The notes beneath the pieces were generated by a model. That model did no database searches, was not told the DNA's origin, and worked only from the letters and a program-made list of their open reading frames with translations. A program made the position numbers and the translations under genes. Below are positions 10,295 through 22,042 of a stretch of 64,000 nucleotides of DNA, in pieces; the stretch's first letter is position 1, and each line of letters opens with the position of its first letter. The DNA comes from Adiantum capillus-veneris (lineage: Eukaryota > Streptophyta > Polypodiopsida > Polypodiales > Pteridaceae): contig CM043951.1 of NCBI GenBank assembly GCA_014529385.2, forward strand, positions 112,534,969-112,598,968, written 5' to 3'.

Positions 10295-13200
10295 ACACGT
10301 ACATCTCTGGTAGCACCATTGGATGGTCTTGATAAGATCTTGGGAATGTCATTTCATCATGAATTTGATCCGTTGATTAATGATAAAACACGTACCATGT
10401 CTGTCACTCATAATAAAAATAAAAATTTCATCCAAGCAGCACTAGCTCATCAAAGATTTCCACTTCTCTCTCACACTCAAGCTAAAAGAGCCATTCAAAA
10501 ATAAGGGAAAACAATTTTGGTGTTGGTAAATCAAACATCCGTTGAAACCAAAACCTCACATAACTCTTACATTTTTATTTTTTTTTCACAATTTTAGAAT
10601 TGTTTCATGCATGATCTACCACCTGGAATACCACCTTCACACTTAGAAGACCAAAAAATTGATATTATACTGGGTAGCGAACCTCCTTGTAGAGCACCTT
10701 ACCATGTAAACCCAACTGTACACAGGGCGATACAAACTCAAATCACTAACTAGCTTGATTGAGGACTTCTCAGACCCAGTAGCTCACCATACAAAGCTCA
10801 AGTACTTCTTGTTAAGAAGAAAAATGAAACTTTTCGTATGTGTATTGATTACAGGTCTTTAAACAAGATCACCATCAAGAATAGGTTTCCTTTTCCTAGA
10901 GCGAATGATCTATCAAACAAACTAAAATGGGCAAACATCTTGAGAAAAATTGACCTCAAATTAGGGTATCACCAAGTCAAAAATGTTTGATCAAGATGTC
11001 CACAAAATTGCTTTCAGAACACAAACGACTATGAATTCCTTATCATGCCATTTGGTTTGACAAATTAAATGCACCAACCACATTCACACGCATGATGAAT
11101 AGAATTTTTATTCACCATCAAGACTATGTGATTGTAAATCTGAGCCAGAGCATAGAACACTTAACATGTGTATTTAATCTGCTTGAACAAAATCACTTGT
11201 ATATGAATCCTGAAAAGAGTTCCTTTTTTCAATCTGAAATTGAATATTTGGGACACATTGTATCGGGAAAACAAAAACATGTAGACCCTAAGAAAATTGA
11301 ATCCATTCAATCATGGCCTAGACCCAAAAAAATTGCATGAACTTTGTTCTTTTATTGGTCTATGCAGTTATTATAGGAAGTTTGTACGTAAATTTTCTTA
11401 TAAATCTCGTTACCTCACTCTCCTGTTAAAGAAAAATTCTCCTTATGTATGGTTTGATTTGCAAGGAAGTTCCTTTAATGCAGTCAAGAATGCTTTGATA
11501 AATGCACCAATATTGCAATTGCCTAATTTTGATACACCATTATTTGTCGTAGTCGGTGAAGCTAGTGGAAAAGGTATTGGTGCAGTCCTTATGCAAGATA
11601 ACATCCACTCGCATTTGAAAGTCGTAGTTTAAACCATTTGAAGAAAAAATTAGTGCATATGACAAAGAGTTGACTACTTTTGTACATGCTTTAAAAATTT
11701 GGAAACACTATTTAGGATTTAATCATTAGAACTGATCAACAAAGTATCAAGTATTTATTGTCTCAACCCTTAATAGATGATGGACATATTAAGTGGGCTT
11801 CCTTCATTCAAAGTTTTCAACCCAGCATTCAATACCAACCTAGTAAGGAGAATGTTGTAGCTGATGCTTTGAGTCTAAGACCCTTTCTTAATAACCTATC
11901 AACCATTATATGTAATTCATTTGATTCAATGCCTAACACTTATGCAGAAGATGATGACTTCAAGACCACATGGTTGAATATGATTGACAACTCTGTGCAC
12001 GTATTTTTGGAATACACTATTCAAGAAAACTTTCTATATTTCAAACAGAAATTGTGTGTAGCTAAACCATTTTGTACATTGATCATTGGAGAGTTGCACA
12101 AACCACCCTATGTTAGACATAGAGGATTTGCTGCTACTTTTCAAAACTTATGTCGTGATTCCTACTGGCCTACAATGAAAATTAATTTTAAATACTATAT
12201 TTCAACTTGTTTGGTTTGTCAAAGGGTCAAAGCAGCCAACAGGTAAGAAATTGGGACTTTACATTCTCTCCCTATTCCTGAAAAACCTTTGGAACATATT
12301 TCAATGGATTTTGTCACTAGATTTCCACTCATCTGTTCACAAGCATAATATGATTTGGAATGTAGTTGACCTTTTTTCTAAACAGGCATACTTCATTCCT
12401 TGTAAGAAAACACTCACAACACATCTAGCTCCACTTCTATTTCTTCAAGCTGTCTTTCCAAATCATGGTTTGTCTAAAGTTATGATAATTGATTGAGATT
12501 CCAAATTTTGTAGTGCTTTTTGGACTACTGTTTTTGAAAATCTTGGAGCCACACTTGATTTTACTCCTGCATTCCATCTTGAGTCCAATGGTTAAATCAA
12601 TGTCACTAATCGCACTATCAATGAATTGGTTAAATCTTATGTTTCTTCTCAATCTAGGAAATGGGATGATTATTGTATATTCTACAGTTTTCATATAACA
12701 ACACCACTCACACTGCCACATGTAAATCTTCATTTGAAATTGTGTATGGTCATTCTCTAGCTACTCTTGCTTCACGTCATTCCAATATTATGCATGCCGT
12801 TGATGATTTTATTGCTAAATTTTATGATATTCATGCAAGTGTCCATACTTGCATTAACCACTCACAAGAATTTTACACTAAGCATGCTAATAAGCACCGC
12901 ACGACACACCAATTCATATAAGGTGATTATGTTATGCTTCGCATTGAAAAACCAAGGATAAAAAAATGTTGATAGTAATGTTTTCGTTGAACGTGCTCCT
13001 CGTTTTTATGGTCCTTTCAAAATTTTTGTTGTGATTAATGATGTTTCCTTTCATTTAGACCTACCTTTACGTTGGCTCATTCACAATGCTTTCCACATTA
13101 ATCTTTTAAGACCTTCAGAGGACCCCTACCTACACAACACATTTATGAGGATCCACCTTCACTTGTGGACCAAGAAGAACAACTCATCCCTACACAAATG

Positions 13201-13403
13201 GTTGATCAGGAGGCCACCACCACACGCATTGGCATGGTTTATAACCACTATCTTTTGACCTTAAAAGGCCACTCTCAATAGGATGCCAAATGTATGCCTA
13301 ATTTTTTTTCCTTCAGCTGCCTAGACCTTCTCCACACTTGCTCACGGTCCGATTGATTCTTTAGTGAGTAACTAAGGACAAATGCTATCCTTGGTGGGAG
13401 GGA
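10295..13403 (+). pseudogene. Gypsy G2 pol remnant
   Basis: The order is that of Ty3/gypsy pol. A protease end (DKILGMSFHHEF, about 10327) comes first. RT follows with FRMCIDYRSLNKI (about 10830) and DLKLGYHQVK. Then come the RT thumb/connection YLGHIVSGK and GLCSYYRKFV (11250-11380), RNase H with KENVVADALS (about 11850), the integrase zinc domain with HRGFAATF and CLVCQ (12118-12230), a degraded core (12350-12660) and a tail with HNAFHINLLRP (about 13080). The RT active-site YxDD is replaced by a VIVNL-like string near 11123, and many stops and shifts are present, so it is dead. Its 5' end (LTR, gag) is missing at the 10294 junction. Confidence 0.8.
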
Positions 13404-14012
13404 TGTTACAAAATTGGGCACCCTCCTATTGCATGTGGTTAACTGCAATTGGGATAGCTCCCTTAATGGTTAATTATACTATTTGAATTTTACTAACAAT
13501 GAGTGCATGATGGTTTGTATATTGGAACTTTGGGAGTTGACGAGGAGGCACCGGGAAATAATAATTCTCTCTGTCATTTTATCCTAGCACATTAGTTTAG
13601 ATATTTTATCAATAAGCCACTATGGTTGCTTTGTAAATATGACATTGAGAACTCACCCTAAGAGGGTCATGCAATAAGTAGTGTGTACCACTCATAACTA
13701 AAGTGGGGCTAAAGTGTAAAAGAGGGGCCTCCAACTTTTGGTATAAGAAATCAAAACCAAATACCAAACTCCACAAGAGATGCCGTGGAGTTTGGGGCTG
13801 CAATCTTAAGGCCTTTTTGTGTATGTTCTCTTAATTTTCTCCTTTCCTCTCTTGTAGACTATGTTGTGTTTCTCTGTGTACTCCATGATTATATCTACAT
13901 CTCTTACACCCCTCTTACACTCTTCCCTTGTCAATTTGTTCTCTTGTGTGTGTGTCTATTGTCACAGTCTAGGTCTGTGTGTGTGCTTGAATATTGAAAA
14001 AAGAGACTGACA
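13404..14012 (+). repeat. Probable 3' LTR of G2
   Basis: Starts TGTTACAAAATTGGGCACC right after a purine run (GGTGGGAGGGA, 13393-13403) that would serve as the polypurine tract. A TATA-like TGGTATAAG lies near 13739. The end at GACTGACA is a guess because no second LTR or target duplication is available. A 50-60-bp stretch of similar sequence occurs on the minus strand near 44990-45048. Confidence 0.5.
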
Positions 14013-14274
14013 GGTTGATGATGATGTTTGTGAGAAAGTGTTTAATTGTTTCAAGCAACCACTCTCCCCTTCTTTCCAGCAATCAATGCGCTCCAAGCAC
14101 ATGAAATGTTAGTGGGGAGAAAATCTACTCTCGGGAACACTCATGTAGAAATCTTTCTCCTCATGAATGGTTTTTCGAGTTGCTGCCATGAAGGAATCCA
14201 TGTAATTATGTCCGTCTGGGAAGGCTAGCATGTTGATGAGGTGAGGAGAGGAGTAGTCCACTCGGAACTCGGTC

Positions 14275-14601
14275 TTATGACGGGTTCATTGTATCACGAA
14301 CCCCAACATAGATTTCAAGAATAGAGAGGGATTCGTCTTGATGCATTTCAAGGAAGTGGGTAATGTTGTCAAGAAAGAGAAATTCTTGACTATCGACTAT
14401 AATTGGATGTAGGGTGCACAAGAGAATCTCTCGGATCTCATATTTGATGTCCTCCCTTTCTAGGTCTTGGTCAAATTCTTTCAAAGGAGGCTTACCTTGA
14501 AGACATAGGAGGGCCAATGAAGCCTCTTCTTGGCTAGACATCTTCTCCTCTTTGGGTTCCGCCTCCTTTACAAGTATCCTCAAAGAAGGCTTTTTAGTCA
14601 C
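14275..14601 (-). other. Unidentified minus-strand frame between G2 and copy B
   Basis: A 108-residue frame rich in Glu and Lys (MTKKPSLRILVKEAEPKEEK), with a C-terminal part rich in hydrophobic residues. A second short frame begins at about 15003 on the same strand (MDVANQALIAQLL). The intervening sequence 14602-14920 also reads partly open on the minus strand. I see no domain. The gag-like layout and the continuation into 15019-17142 suggest the decayed 5' part of another retroelement, which I infer rather than show. Nothing else is visible in 14012-14274. Confidence 0.3.
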
Positions 14602-15018
14602 TTGTTTTACCTTTTCCCTTGATGTTTACCTTTTCCTCTATCACTATCACAATGATCGCCATGTCCCACCTCATAAATCACGTGCCAATTTCCCCCATGC
14701 CCAGTTCTATGAGGTTTTCCTCCTCTTACTCTTGGCAATGTTCCTTGGTGAGCCCTTTGATCACCATATCGAATCTGGAGCAGAAACTACTGTCGTCTTT
14801 GAAGCTGTGCTTGAGGAGATCAACTGGCACCCACAAATCTTCTTAATCCTCAAAATTGATGAAGTAATTTTCTATATGTGTCTCCATGTAGGACGTAACC
14901 ACTTCAAAGTCATGTGAATGGATACCTAGAACACGGTGCTAAGCTTCTGCATCATGTGTCCTAGGTTGTGCGCAAGGAGTTGGGCAATGAGTGCTTGATT
15001 AGCAACATCCATTCTTAT

Positions 15019-17142
15019 TGGAGGAGTGCAACATACAATGGCATGTGCTTGGGGATGGATAAAGTAAGGAAGCAGTGGAGAAGATGAGAGAAGCTCAAAA
15101 GCAAGAAAGTGACTTTAAAATAGGCTTTGCAAGTCACTTATAAAGGAGACAATTAAAAATAGGACACTTTTATAAACTTAAAAATGCAATAGTGATTAAA
15201 ATTTAAACGTTCTCTTTTGCAAAAATCATGGGCTATAATGCATAGTATTACCATCCAAACACCATAGTTTGAAACATCTTAACTTCACCACCCACAACGA
15301 CTCTAAAGTCACTTAATTTAACACCTCTAAAACTAGAAATTAGACATTCTCGGATCACAAAAGTAGACAAAAATGTATCATGTTAAAATGAGAGTATACA
15401 TTGCAATGGTAGTTTCTTGCTTTACATCTAGAAAAGAGGGCGCCCTTACAAATAAATACCCTCTCCTTTCTCCTACACAGAGGGTTGCCGCCGATTAAAC
15501 ATGTGTAGTCCATCTTGAGCTCAAGCCTAAGCGCCAAGTACTCCCTTAGATTTGCCATATTTCAATTAGTATTGATGGCCACATCTCACACTTCCCTCTA
15601 TTTGCACACATGCACTTCAACTTGCTCCATATCAATGATATCTGAATCGAGAGCTTCACATTCACCTCGCATCTGCTTCCATTTCCGGTAAGAGAATATA
15701 ATGGTATTTGTTGCTTCACAATGTGGTATCGGATGATCTTTTTTTTTGTTACAACCATGCACTTTTTGGTATTCCCGGTGTGTTGAATAGTCTTTGAGTC
15801 CCAAGAAAATGAAAGGAAGGAATTCACTTTTGCTCTACCCCTTAGCAATCCACATAGTAGGTGTGCGATGAACATCGTCTACCTTGAACAATAAAACAAA
15901 AGGATACAGCGACATAAAATATGTTAATGTTGTTGGATGTGACCCGTACGAGCACTTCATTGCATTGAAGATTTCATTTTCAATCTGATGCCTGATCAAT
16001 ACAATAGAGGTATTGTGAGGAGTTTGTGGCCTAAGTGTTTTCAAGGTCCCGTAGCCGTTCCTTGTGGTTGAGACTACATACTTTGCATCAAAGAAGAAGA
16101 TGGACCGTTCTTAAAGCTCTGACATAGTTTATCTAGAATATAGCAATGAGTTGGACTCAATGTGGTGAGCCTCAAAAGTTCCAAAGAGCGCCTCTAGAGG
16201 CTCCCATTTCATAATTCTTGATGGGAAAATATTTGCACAAGCCAAACACCATGCCCATACAGTTTCCTTATTAGCGACTTCATGCCAAAACATAATGTTT
16301 TCTACAAACAACACTCGAAATACCTATAATTAGCAGGAAATCACTTGCAATGATGTTGTTGACTCGTAGTTGAGAAGCTTTGTAGATGTGTTGTACCTTC
16401 ACTTGCTTGCTTCTACACGCCACTTGCTTTATCTTCAATATATGACCCTTCCACTGATGGGACTTTAGCCCAATGAATCAATGAGAGACTTTGTGGAGTC
16501 CCTTTGTGCTTGGCCGCATTGTCACCTACATGCTTGTCACAAAGGTTGTGGGTACCCAATGGCCATTGTCGTCTTGCTCGTTGCTGTAGTGGAATGAGCC
16601 TATCTTTGAATGATCTCTACGACTCATGCTATCCAAGTTTCTTGCACTATGCAACTTGAAGGTTCCTAAAGCCTAAATATTTTTATTCTCAACCTCTCTA
16701 ATCGTAAAGCTTTACAAATTGAAGATCCCTAAACCTTAAGCTTGGGTAGATGAAGCTCTACAAGATGTATGTGAGCCCCGAAGATGAGATTGGAGAATGG
16801 ATTCAAGCATGAGAGGAAGACCTCCAAGAAGGGGAAAATGGATTGTATTATAAGCTCTTCATAGCCAAAACTCATAGCTATGCTTGGGAGAGAAGGGGAA
16901 GGTAGATTGGAGAGAGAGGAGGCCAGAAAGGTACTCTTTCAATTGGAGAGAGAGTGGAAACCGAGATTTTTGGTTATAGAGAGAGGAGGGGTCAGATCTG
17001 GTACATAGAGAGAGAAGGAGTGATCATGAGTGGAGGGAGAGAAAAGTAGACATGAATGCCAAATTAATGAGACGAGGGGATGTTTTTGGGGCTAGCCCAC
17101 TTTTTGAGGGTGGCCCTTTCACTCTAGCGATTAGTATTTAGA
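15019..17142 (-). other. Unidentified decayed minus-strand coding stretch (copy B)
   Basis: Counterpart of 1-2124, with the same broken frames at 15355-15558, 15546-15875, 15835-16044 and 16129-16314. The differences from copy A are scattered substitutions. Some of them change residues and neither copy repairs the frame, consistent with neutral decay after duplication. No function assigned. Confidence 0.35.
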
Positions 17143-17583
17143 TTAATAAATAGGCCTCAATCTTTTATTTTTGAAGATTTTGCAATTTTCATGTCCATTC
17201 TCAATCACAAATTTAGCTTTCCCTTTCACATCTGAACTGTGTTGTGACTGGTGTATTGGGAAGTCTTCAATATTGCCTGGTTGCTGATCCTCAGCCCCTT
17301 GGTCTCTCGGCTGCAAATCCTTATAGTGGTTTGGCTGGTCTGTCTTGGGCTGATTGCCCCCTATGGCAGCTGATCCACCAGCACCAGATCCTGAAGAAGG
17401 AAATGGAGGAGAGTCCTTATCGTCATCATGTTTATCTGCTGGTTCATCCTCCCTCTCTTCTGCTTTCTCAGAATCCTTATTGAGGTCATTCTGTTTATCA
17501 ATATAGTCCAGAATAACTTGATTTGCCAAAGCACTATTATATTCAAAAATCTTATCCTGCAAATCACTCTGCATTGTTCCCAT
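17143..17583 (-). CDS. G1 gypsy additional 3' ORF, segment 1 (copy B)
   Basis: A 146-residue acidic, Gly/Ser/Pro-rich frame nearly identical to 2125-2565 (Ala for Val near residue 49, Ile for Thr near residue 127). It lies at the 3' end of what remains of G1. The G1 3' LTR is not found beyond it, so the element is truncated here and joined to unrelated sequence. Confidence 0.4.
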   Translation of the reverse strand: MGTMQSDLQDKIFEYNSALANQVILDYIDKQNDLNKDSEKAEEREDEPADKHDDDKDSPPFPSSGSGAGGSAAIGGNQPKTDQPNHYKDLQPRDQGAEDQQPGNIEDFPIHQSQHSSDVKGKAKFVIENGHENCKIFKNKRLRPIY

Positions 17584-18154
17584 GAGCGCCTTTAGATTAT
17601 CTATATATTGAAAATGGAATTTCCTTCTGGATTCAGAATATCAGCCAAGTTATTGTATATGTATCTCTCTGTGAAAGAGGCTTTCAATGCAGTGTGGTTG
17701 ATCAGTAATGAGTTGAAATCAACTCTCTTCATCCTTAGCATAGTCTCAAATTTGACAACAGCTCTCTCAGTCTCTTCCTTTTATCCTTCATTTAACTGCC
17801 TCGGCTCAAATTCAAGCTTTAACAACTTACTTTCCAATGTCTGAATGTCTTGGCTCACTGATTTTCAAGAACACTATACCGCAATGATTGTGCCCCTATA
17901 TCCTTTTTCAACTTCTCAACTTGATAAGTCAACATTGTTAGATGTTGGGATGGGTTTTTGACTCCATCCGTACTTGGTCATGAGCATCACGAGAAGCTTC
18001 CCAGTAAAGAAACTGCCAGACATACAAGGCTTTAAAAACACTCTGAGACTTCAACTTGGCAGCCTGCTGAATCACATTACGAGACAGAATCTGACATAGG
18101 TTGATCAAAGTTGTGGCATCTAATCTCTTTCCAATAACATAGCAAACAGTTTTT

Positions 18155-18654
18155 CTAAGACATATGTGGGGTTATTTTTAGACTCACAACTTTAGCCACA
18201 AACCGATAAGCAACGAGGACATCCACACCTGCTACTAGAACCCCTTGTGCACTAGCCTTACAATTTTTCTTGGCTACGTCATCTTCGTTTAGAGCTCCAC
18301 TTATCTGTTCTACAATTTCCACAGTTGGCTTCGACTCGTTTGGCATCTTGAAAGAATAATCAATGTCGTCCAGAGTTGCTGACACTTTCCTACCATACAC
18401 TACAGTGGTGCCTTCATCAGCATTGAAGGAATCAAGAACTTGCCTAATGATATCTGTGTCAAACTCAATTCTTGTGGCTTGCACAACCACATGTAGATCC
18501 CACAATCAATCAACGCTTCTGCTTGCTCGGTAAACACATACCGCTGTATCTTACTATGGGAAATAATTGGTAGGGAAGCTTTGATAGAGGTGATAAGTGC
18601 CAAAGTTTCTTTTAAAGTGTCTTGCATCTTCTCTGACATTTTTCTTCTGCCCAT
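18155..18654 (-). pseudogene. G1 gypsy additional 3' ORF, segment 2 (copy B)
   Basis: Two overlapping minus-strand frames (18155-18505 and 18400-18654) are linked by a frameshift near 18490-18510. The upstream part begins MGRRKMSEKMQDTLKETLA, and the downstream part contains VVYGRKVSAT and ESKPTVEIVEQ. Together they suggest a protein of at least 160 residues. No family recognised. Confidence 0.4.
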
Positions 18655-18866
18655 ACAAGGTGAAGACGATGACTATTTGGAAGAAGAAGAAGACTTACCC
18701 GAATATTCAAATCCATATACTGATGTGTCTGGTAACGACAAACAACAATTGACAGTTGCTTCTAATGAAGAAGTTTGTGGTTGTCGGGAAGAGGCTTCAG
18801 AGCTTGGTGATGGCTAATGTGTAACAGCAAGCAGACGTCGTGCAGGAGACTTATGAGAAAAAATGC

Positions 18867-19280
18867 CTACTCCCTTACTATTATATGCGTTCGTGCGCTT
18901 AAAGCTCCACTACTTACCGTTCCTAGAGCTGTGTGCACCACCAATGACGTGGCATACATGCATTGGCTAATACTTTCCATGTTCTTTGAAATGATTATCA
19001 CAGACAGTCCAATCATCCCTTTTCCCCATAAAAACTGATAGTGGCTCTTACACTTTACTGATTTTTCTACTGACATGGTTTTGTTGTGCTGAGACTTTTC
19101 TGACCCTTTGAATAGCTCTGGTACTAGTTGTACATGAAAAAGGCTTAAAATAATTGATTCTGAATTTTCATGGTCTTCAGTTCCCAAAATACCAATATCA
19201 TTATTCCTGGAAGTCTCTTTGTCATCTACATAATATAGCTTGATTTTGGCCCCATTATACAGCTGGCAGTAGTAATCCAT
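18867..19280 (-). pseudogene. G1 gypsy additional 3' ORF, segment 3 (copy B)
   Basis: A 137-residue frame starting MDYYCQLYNGAKIKLYYVDD right after the integrase tail and reading through the roughly 103-bp block (about 18932-19034) that copy A lacks. This supports copy B as ancestral for this block. No domain is assigned. The position after integrase suggests an extra ORF of a gypsy element. Confidence 0.45.
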
Positions 19281-19435
19281 ATCAATCTTTCAGCCTTATA
19301 GTACCATTGGAAAACACCCAATCAGCTTCATATGGACCAATCCAAGCTATCTTCAAGTTTGGTTTCTTAGGACCCAGTTTTGATTGATAGAGCAGAACCA
19401 AATATCCTTTCTAAAACTCCCTAACTTTGATACGT
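19281..19435 (-). pseudogene. G1 gypsy integrase C-terminal tail (copy B)
   Basis: The minus strand carries the same KGxLVLLYQSKLGPKK and WIGPYEADW module as 4142-4314. It is split from the integrase core (22885 onward) by the gag-only LTR element, with ACGT at 19432-19435 as the left target duplication. Confidence 0.7.
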
Positions 19436-20312
19436 TGTTGGACGCATTTTTGACACCCCGTTTTTTGTAAATTTGTACATACAGACATGACACCCGATGT
19501 CAAAAGTGTGTGTGGGCTTTCTTTTTGTGGGTTTTTTATCTTGCTTTAGCAAGCACATGTACATGCACTGCAAGTCGCTAGTCTAGTAACAGCTGTTGGG
19601 CTACTGTAAGTGCCCGTGAGTGAGTTTTTTGAAGTGAGACTTGTATATAACTTAAACTCATGTACAAAATTAAAAAAGTTCAGCCAAAAATCAGAAATTT
19701 TCAGGTTTTGGGTCGTTGTGGCTTCTTGATGCTTTTGGATGCAGTTTTTTGCCCCGACTAGCCTTCTCTACGCGTAGTCGTGCTGGAACAGCTTTCTGTT
19801 CGCGTCAATTTTTTTCATGGCGGAGTATGGAATCAAATTTGTTCATCTTCAGCTTTATTTCCAGTCATTTTTCAAGATTTCTCTCAAGCTTTAAAGTGCC
19901 CTGCCCAATTGGAGTTGTGCTCTTCAGGTTACGACTAGTTCTCTGCAGGGTTATGTCTATGGCAGCCTAGTGGCAAATTGTGTGTAGACAGATTCGGAGG
20001 GCATGTATCTATGAATTGTGGAATTGATGTTGAAGTTGTGGGTTTGTAATGTTTGATTGTGAAAGGATAGGATCTTGTTTTCATATGCATTGGTCGGCGT
20101 GTGCTGTAAATCCGTGCTTTGGCAGGGTTTTGCTCCTATGTGACATGGTCTCTTAGGTGGGCGACGGCTAGTAAGTTCCCAAGGGTCTACTTCTATTGGA
20201 CTTGTGGTGTTTCAAAGGAGTTTCTAAAAGATTTTGGTGTTATTTTTGTGCTCTTTCAATGCTCTTGGGTGACATCGCTATAGAGGTGTTTCAGTTTTCT
20301 TGTTTCCCAACA
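19436..20312 (+). repeat. 5' LTR of the gag-only element
   Basis: 877 bp, closest to the solo LTR at 4315-5191. It shows more differences from the 3' LTR at 22008-22884, for example around 20085-20110 and near 20225. Confidence 0.85.
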
Positions 20313-20413
20313 GTGTTTTGGTGCCCGCCACCGAGGATCTTCTTCAAGTGACCTTCAATTGACAGCTTTGATGGCTATGGTGACATAGTTTCCAAAGTTA
20401 TATGGTCATGTAG

Positions 20414-21325
20414 GTGAGTATGCTGATGAATTCATTGAGAAGATGTTTGATCGCAAATAAGGAAGATCCGATGATTATGCTCAAGATTTTGTTCTTTTTC
20501 TTGAAAGAGGATGCAAGGATATGGTATGATGAGTATGAGTTTTGGTTGAAATCATCTCAACCTCTACAGGTGATGACTTATGATGCATTAAAGAAGGCTT
20601 TCCTTGAGAAGTTCAAGAAGGTAGAGGACCCAACGGATGTATGGAACTCCATTGCAGGGCTTATACAGGGTGATAATCAAAATGTAAATGCCTTTGTCAA
20701 GGAGTTCAATGCCTTGTGGAGCAGATGGTGTGTTTCTTTGGGAAGTGATGCTCCTCCTCTTATGCTTAAGAAGTGTATGTTTATGCAAAGTTTAAGGGAT
20801 GATTTAAAGTTAAAGGTAGAGCTTAAAAGTCCAATTACATTTGAGGATGCAATACGGATTGCAAAGCATAAAGAATGGAAGTTAGAGAGAATGCAAGAGC
20901 TTGGATTGCAGGGTGATGTGGAGCCAAAGGTTTCTCTATGCATTGATGTAGGTACAAAGAGTGCCTCTAGTGCAGTATTATGTCATGATGGTTCTCTTGA
21001 GGAAAAGAATCAAGTATGTACTAAGGAGAAAGAGGCTAAGAATAATGCTCTCATTATGCCATCCTTGTTGTTTAGGCCACTTAATGGTGCTTTACATGCC
21101 CAAGGTGATGCTCCTACCAATGTAAAAGTTTATGAGAAAGACAAGGATGCAGTTAGGGAAGTCTTAAATAAGGATCATGATGAGAATCAAGTTGTAGATG
21201 CCATTGTTGATGTGTCCAATGTGAAAGATGAGCATGTGGGTGATGCAAAAGTGAATGTTGAGTATCCCTCTCTGTTATGTGAAGTATTGAGAATGATTTG
21301 CAAGTCAATGAGGATACTTATATAG
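20414..21325 (+). CDS. Gag protein of the gag-only element
   Basis: About 303 codons starting at GTG 20414, with the first ATG at 20420. Residues about 20-110 form a Retrotrans_gag-type core: LKEDARIWYDEY, then DALKKAFLEKFKK, then DVWNSIAGLIQGDNQNVNAFVKEFNALW. This is the capsid-like region of gypsy Gag that packages RNA into particles. No CCHC knuckle follows; instead the C-terminal half is acidic and repetitive in Asp/Val. The frame ends at 21325. A second open frame (21298-21600) starts just before, so one frameshift probably separates the two. The frame at 21653-22042 may extend further towards the 3' LTR. Transcription would start in the 5' LTR. Confidence 0.7.
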   Translation: MSMLMNSLRRCLIANKEDPMIMLKILFFFLKEDARIWYDEYEFWLKSSQPLQVMTYDALKKAFLEKFKKVEDPTDVWNSIAGLIQGDNQNVNAFVKEFNALWSRWCVSLGSDAPPLMLKKCMFMQSLRDDLKLKVELKSPITFEDAIRIAKHKEWKLERMQELGLQGDVEPKVSLCIDVGTKSASSAVLCHDGSLEEKNQVCTKEKEAKNNALIMPSLLFRPLNGALHAQGDAPTNVKVYEKDKDAVREVLNKDHDENQVVDAIVDVSNVKDEHVGDAKVNVEYPSLLCEVLRMICKSMRILI

Positions 21326-21600
21326 AAGTAAATGATGTGAATGAAGAGATCTCTCAAATGCATGATATTGTTGAGTCTTTTCCACTAAATTATGTTGCTA
21401 TTGAGCATGTTGTGGACCTTGCTAATGAGGACATTTTCTATGAGGACTCTCGTACTTGCATCTATGATGATGTATGTAGCCATGCCTTGATCAAGAAGGA
21501 GAATTTGGAGGTTTTTGAGTATGGAGAAAGCCATAAAAATATAATATGGATGCCTAATGATGAAATGGTTGATGCTTCTTTGCTTGATCCTTATGCTTGA
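21298..21600 (+). pseudogene. Downstream gag-only element frame (frameshifted continuation)
   Basis: A 100-codon acidic frame overlapping the end of the gag frame by 28 bases, starting MQVNEDTYIEVNDVN. The composition (Asp/Glu-rich, no domain) resembles the end of the preceding frame. A single old indel in a longer gag ORF explains it best, though a separate small ORF cannot be excluded. Confidence 0.4.
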
Positions 21601-21652
21601 TCCTTAGCTATGTGTAGAAGATGTCTTACCTATCAAGCATGGTAAAGTTGAA

Positions 21653-22042
21653 TTGGATGAATGGTTAATGAAGAGTGGGGAGAATGAGATGTATACCCAT
21701 GAGGATATAAAAATGGCTGAGGTAAAAGTTGAAGACTTTTTGGATGAGATGTTAAAGGCTTCATTGCATGCTATAGTAATGAAAGAGTCTCTCTATGTGG
21801 TATCAACTGAGAGTACGTTATGCTCAATGAGGATTTGGATTCTACATATGGTTTATGCTTTGATATTCAGAGTGGGAGAGTTGATATGGCTGGTGTTTCT
21901 TCATGAATTTTTTGCTTATGTTGCATGGGCTTTTGATCCAGGTGGACAACATGTCTATGCTACTGCTGAGCATGAATGCTCTAGCAGACTGGGGGGTTGG
22001 CAAACTATGTTGGACGCATTTTTCACACCCCGTTTTTTGTAA
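21653..22042 (+). other. Third open frame of the gag-only element
   Basis: 129 codons (MDEWLMKSGENEMYTHEDIK at the start) continuing the acidic style up to the purine tract and a few codons into the 3' LTR. The last part, after about 21990, is LTR sequence. No known domain. It could be the end of an extended gag polyprotein or simply a chance frame. Confidence 0.3.

Noticed and set aside
10319-13258. Intact gypsy G2 pol
   Set aside because: Stops and frameshifts are frequent and the RT active-site aspartates are lost.
19191-19245. YVDD string as a reverse-transcriptase active site
   Set aside because: No other RT motifs are present in the frame, and it lies after the integrase tail, not in the RT position.
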